In this document: piece after piece, positions 23,547 to 24,736 of the stretch
Position numbering within the stretch: position 1 is the first letter of the stretch
Layout: every line of letters starts with the position of its first letter
Origin: JBCCZC01 sp039188505
GTDB lineage: Bacteria; Pseudomonadota; Gammaproteobacteria; Xanthomonadales; SZUA-38
Assembly (NCBI GenBank): GCA_039188505.1
Contig: JBCCZC010000024.1
Location: 1-24,736 of the forward strand
DNA length: 24,736 nucleotides
Reading direction: 5' to 3'
The notes under the pieces: model-generated
What the model was told of the DNA's origin: nothing
The model's input: only the letters and a program-made list of their open reading frames with translations
Database searches by the model: none
Translations under genes and position numbers: made by a program

Positions 23547-23582
23547 GGGTTGCGACCTCGAACAAGCGGATGCGATCGGTCC

Positions 23583-24518
23583 ATGAACATCATTATTCTA
23601 CGCGAAGCGGGTAGCAAGCCGCTCCGCCTGCAACTCAGCCGGCAGCGGCTTCTTGCGTTTGCCGGTTTTGGCCTTGGCCTCGTCGTCGTCGTGACGGGGG
23701 CGCTGGGCTTCTTCCTGGGCGACGCCTTTGGCCTTGGGCAGGGCAATGCGAAGGATCGAATCGAGGTCATGCAGGCCTCCGTTGCCGAGCAGCTCGAAGC
23801 GCTCGAGGCCCTGCGGCAGGAAAGCGACAGAGAACTCAACGCCATGGCGATACGCCTCGGTGAGCTTCAGGCGCGGTCCTCGCGGGTCGAAGCGGTGGGC
23901 GAGCGGCTGATACGCATCGGTCAACTCAACGACGGGGAGTTCAGCTTCGGAGATCCACCGGCGATCGGCGGGCCGACCGCATTCCTGAGCGAAGGGCTGC
24001 CCGAGCGCGTCGATATCGACGGCGGCATCGCAACACTCGAAGCCCAGCTCCGGCGCCAGGCCGCCGAGCTGGACGTTCTCGAGAGCCTGATCGCTGATCG
24101 GCAGCTCGACGAGTCCCTTCAGCCGGCGGGCCGGCCGGTGCTTGCCGGCTGGCTGTCCTCGGGCTTCGGTCCGCGTCCAGACCCGTTTACCGGTGAGCCC
24201 GACTACCACGCCGGACTCGACTTCTCGGGCCGGGAAGGGGATGACATCATTGCCGTTGGTGACGCGGTGGTCGTACGGGCGACACGACATCATCAGTACG
24301 GGCTTCTCGTGGATCTGGACCACGGCAACGGCTACCTCACCCGGTACGCCCACAATAGCGAGAACCTGGTCTCCGTCGGTGATCGGGTTCGCGCCGGGGA
24401 CGTCATCGCAAAAATGGGTAACACCGGCCGCTCGACCGGCGTCCATCTGCACTTCGAGGTGTGGTACCAGGGCCGTCGCGTCGACCCGAGCCGGGTGGTC
24501 GCTCAGATTCGCGGCTGA
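23583..24518 (+). CDS. membrane-anchored M23 family metallopeptidase
   Basis: Periplasmic LytM-type peptidase of 311 residues, likely a peptidoglycan endopeptidase. After a short basic start there is one membrane segment (about residues 22-46). A predicted coiled coil (about 58-110 and again 145-178) follows, and then the C-terminal M23 domain. Zinc and catalytic residues are intact: His209 and Asp213 in YHAGLDFSG, His257 in RYAHN, and His288 and His290 in VHLHFEVW. It is therefore probably active itself, unlike EnvC/NlpD-type activators that lack these residues. The ATG at 23583 has a poor ribosome-binding site. A TTG at 23550 would add 11 residues. In relatives this gene precedes secA. Confidence 0.9.
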   Translation: MNIIILREAGSKPLRLQLSRQRLLAFAGFGLGLVVVVTGALGFFLGDAFGLGQGNAKDRIEVMQASVAEQLEALEALRQESDRELNAMAIRLGELQARSSRVEAVGERLIRIGQLNDGEFSFGDPPAIGGPTAFLSEGLPERVDIDGGIATLEAQLRRQAAELDVLESLIADRQLDESLQPAGRPVLAGWLSSGFGPRPDPFTGEPDYHAGLDFSGREGDDIIAVGDAVVVRATRHHQYGLLVDLDHGNGYLTRYAHNSENLVSVGDRVRAGDVIAKMGNTGRSTGVHLHFEVWYQGRRVDPSRVVAQIRG

Positions 24519-24570
24519 TCCCGGGCCTTCGAGCAGGGAGCCTGTCGGACTTAGCCGAATCTACAGCAGC

Positions 24571-24597
24571 GCCGCCGGAGTGGCCTACGGCGGTTTT
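24571..24597 (+). terminator. intrinsic terminator after the M23 peptidase gene
   Basis: CCGCCG (24572-24577) pairs with CGGCGG (24588-24593) around a 10-base loop, with a flanking G-T pair, and runs into TTTT at 24594-24597. It lies about 53 bases after the stop codon. The T run is short, so efficiency is uncertain. Confidence 0.5.
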
Positions 24598-24629
24598 CGC
24601 GCAGCGAAAGAAGCCGTGGGTCCGAGGCG

Positions 24630-24667
24630 ATCAGCGCGTGATGCCTCGTGCGGCATCAGCAGCTGAT
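24630..24667 (+). promoter_or_regulatory. long hairpin in the leader region at the right edge
   Basis: ATCAGC (24630-24635) pairs with GCTGAT (24662-24667), and TGATGCC (24639-24645) pairs with GGCATCA (24652-24658). A symmetric 3-by-3 internal loop lies between the two stems and a hexaloop caps them. No T tract follows. By position it would lie in the leader of the next gene, or in intergenic DNA, and it ends about 60 bases before a ribosome-binding-like sequence. Confidence 0.4.
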
Positions 24668-24729
24668 ACCCGTTCGTCGAATAGCTACGGCAGCTGCGCG
24701 GCTGTTTCAGATCCACGCTCGACGAGAGT

Positions 24730-24733
24730 GGAG
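24730..24733 (+). promoter_or_regulatory. ribosome-binding-like GGAG for a gene beyond the window
   Basis: GGAG followed by AAA at the very end of the window looks like a Shine-Dalgarno sequence whose start codon would fall within a few bases outside. By the usual gene order (lpxC, dciA, M23 peptidase, secA) that gene would be secA, but no coding bases of it are visible. Confidence 0.35.
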
Positions 24734-24736
24734 AAA

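Noticed and set aside
24595..24734. Minus-strand frame open from the right edge to a TAG near 24595, possibly the C-terminus of a gene entering from outside
   Set aside because: Only about 46 codons are visible with no recognisable motif. Open frames of this length are common by chance at this G+C content.

Overview
The window is a chromosomal housekeeping region from a high-G+C gammaproteobacterium (about two-thirds G+C by eye). Its centre is the division and cell wall (dcw) cluster. The flanking order lpoA-rsmI-rnpB-mraZ ... ftsZ-lpxC-dciA-M23 peptidase matches what I know of Pseudomonas, Xanthomonadales and Ectothiorhodospiraceae-like bacteria. Lipid A synthesis (lpxC), outer-membrane lipoproteins (lpoA, dolP) and a meso-diaminopimelate type MurE show a Gram-negative envelope. 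The sequence alone does not fix the genus.

Layout. Positions 4-2320 (+): ribH-nusB-thiL-pgpA, abutting or overlapping genes for riboflavin, transcription antitermination, thiamine diphosphate and phosphatidylglycerol. Positions 2329-5169 (-): lpoA-yraN-dolP, with no diaA. Positions 5314-6147 (+): rsmI, divergent from lpoA. Positions 6186-6625 (+): rnpB, with its own promoter and intrinsic terminator. Positions 6713-22005 (+): a clear sigma70-type promoter and MraZ boxes, then mraZ, rsmH, ftsL, ftsI, murE, murF, mraY, ftsW, murG, murC, ddl, ftsQ, ftsA and ftsZ. Positions 22137-23129 (+): lpxC behind its own likely promoter. Positions 23160-23546 (-): dciA. Positions 23583-24518 (+): a membrane-anchored M23 peptidase. 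The last 218 bases hold a terminator, a long hairpin and a ribosome-binding-like sequence at the edge, probably the leader of the next gene (secA by usual synteny).

The dcw genes make lipid II (MurC, MurE, MurF, MraY, MurG, Ddl), polymerise and cross-link it at the septum (FtsW, FtsI) and assemble the divisome (FtsL, FtsQ, FtsA, FtsZ). From rsmH to the end of ftsA (about 13.3 kb, 12 genes) every junction overlaps, so the only non-coding control points are the gaps before mraZ, rsmH, ftsZ and lpxC. Each of those gaps carries recognisable DNA or RNA structure.

I see no novel multigene system. The points most worth checking are the absence of murD from its usual place between mraY and ftsW, a terminator-like hairpin with a T5 tract just before rsmH, paired hairpins before ftsZ, a 21-bp-spaced repeat or palindrome before the lpxC promoter, and the structured leader at the right edge.
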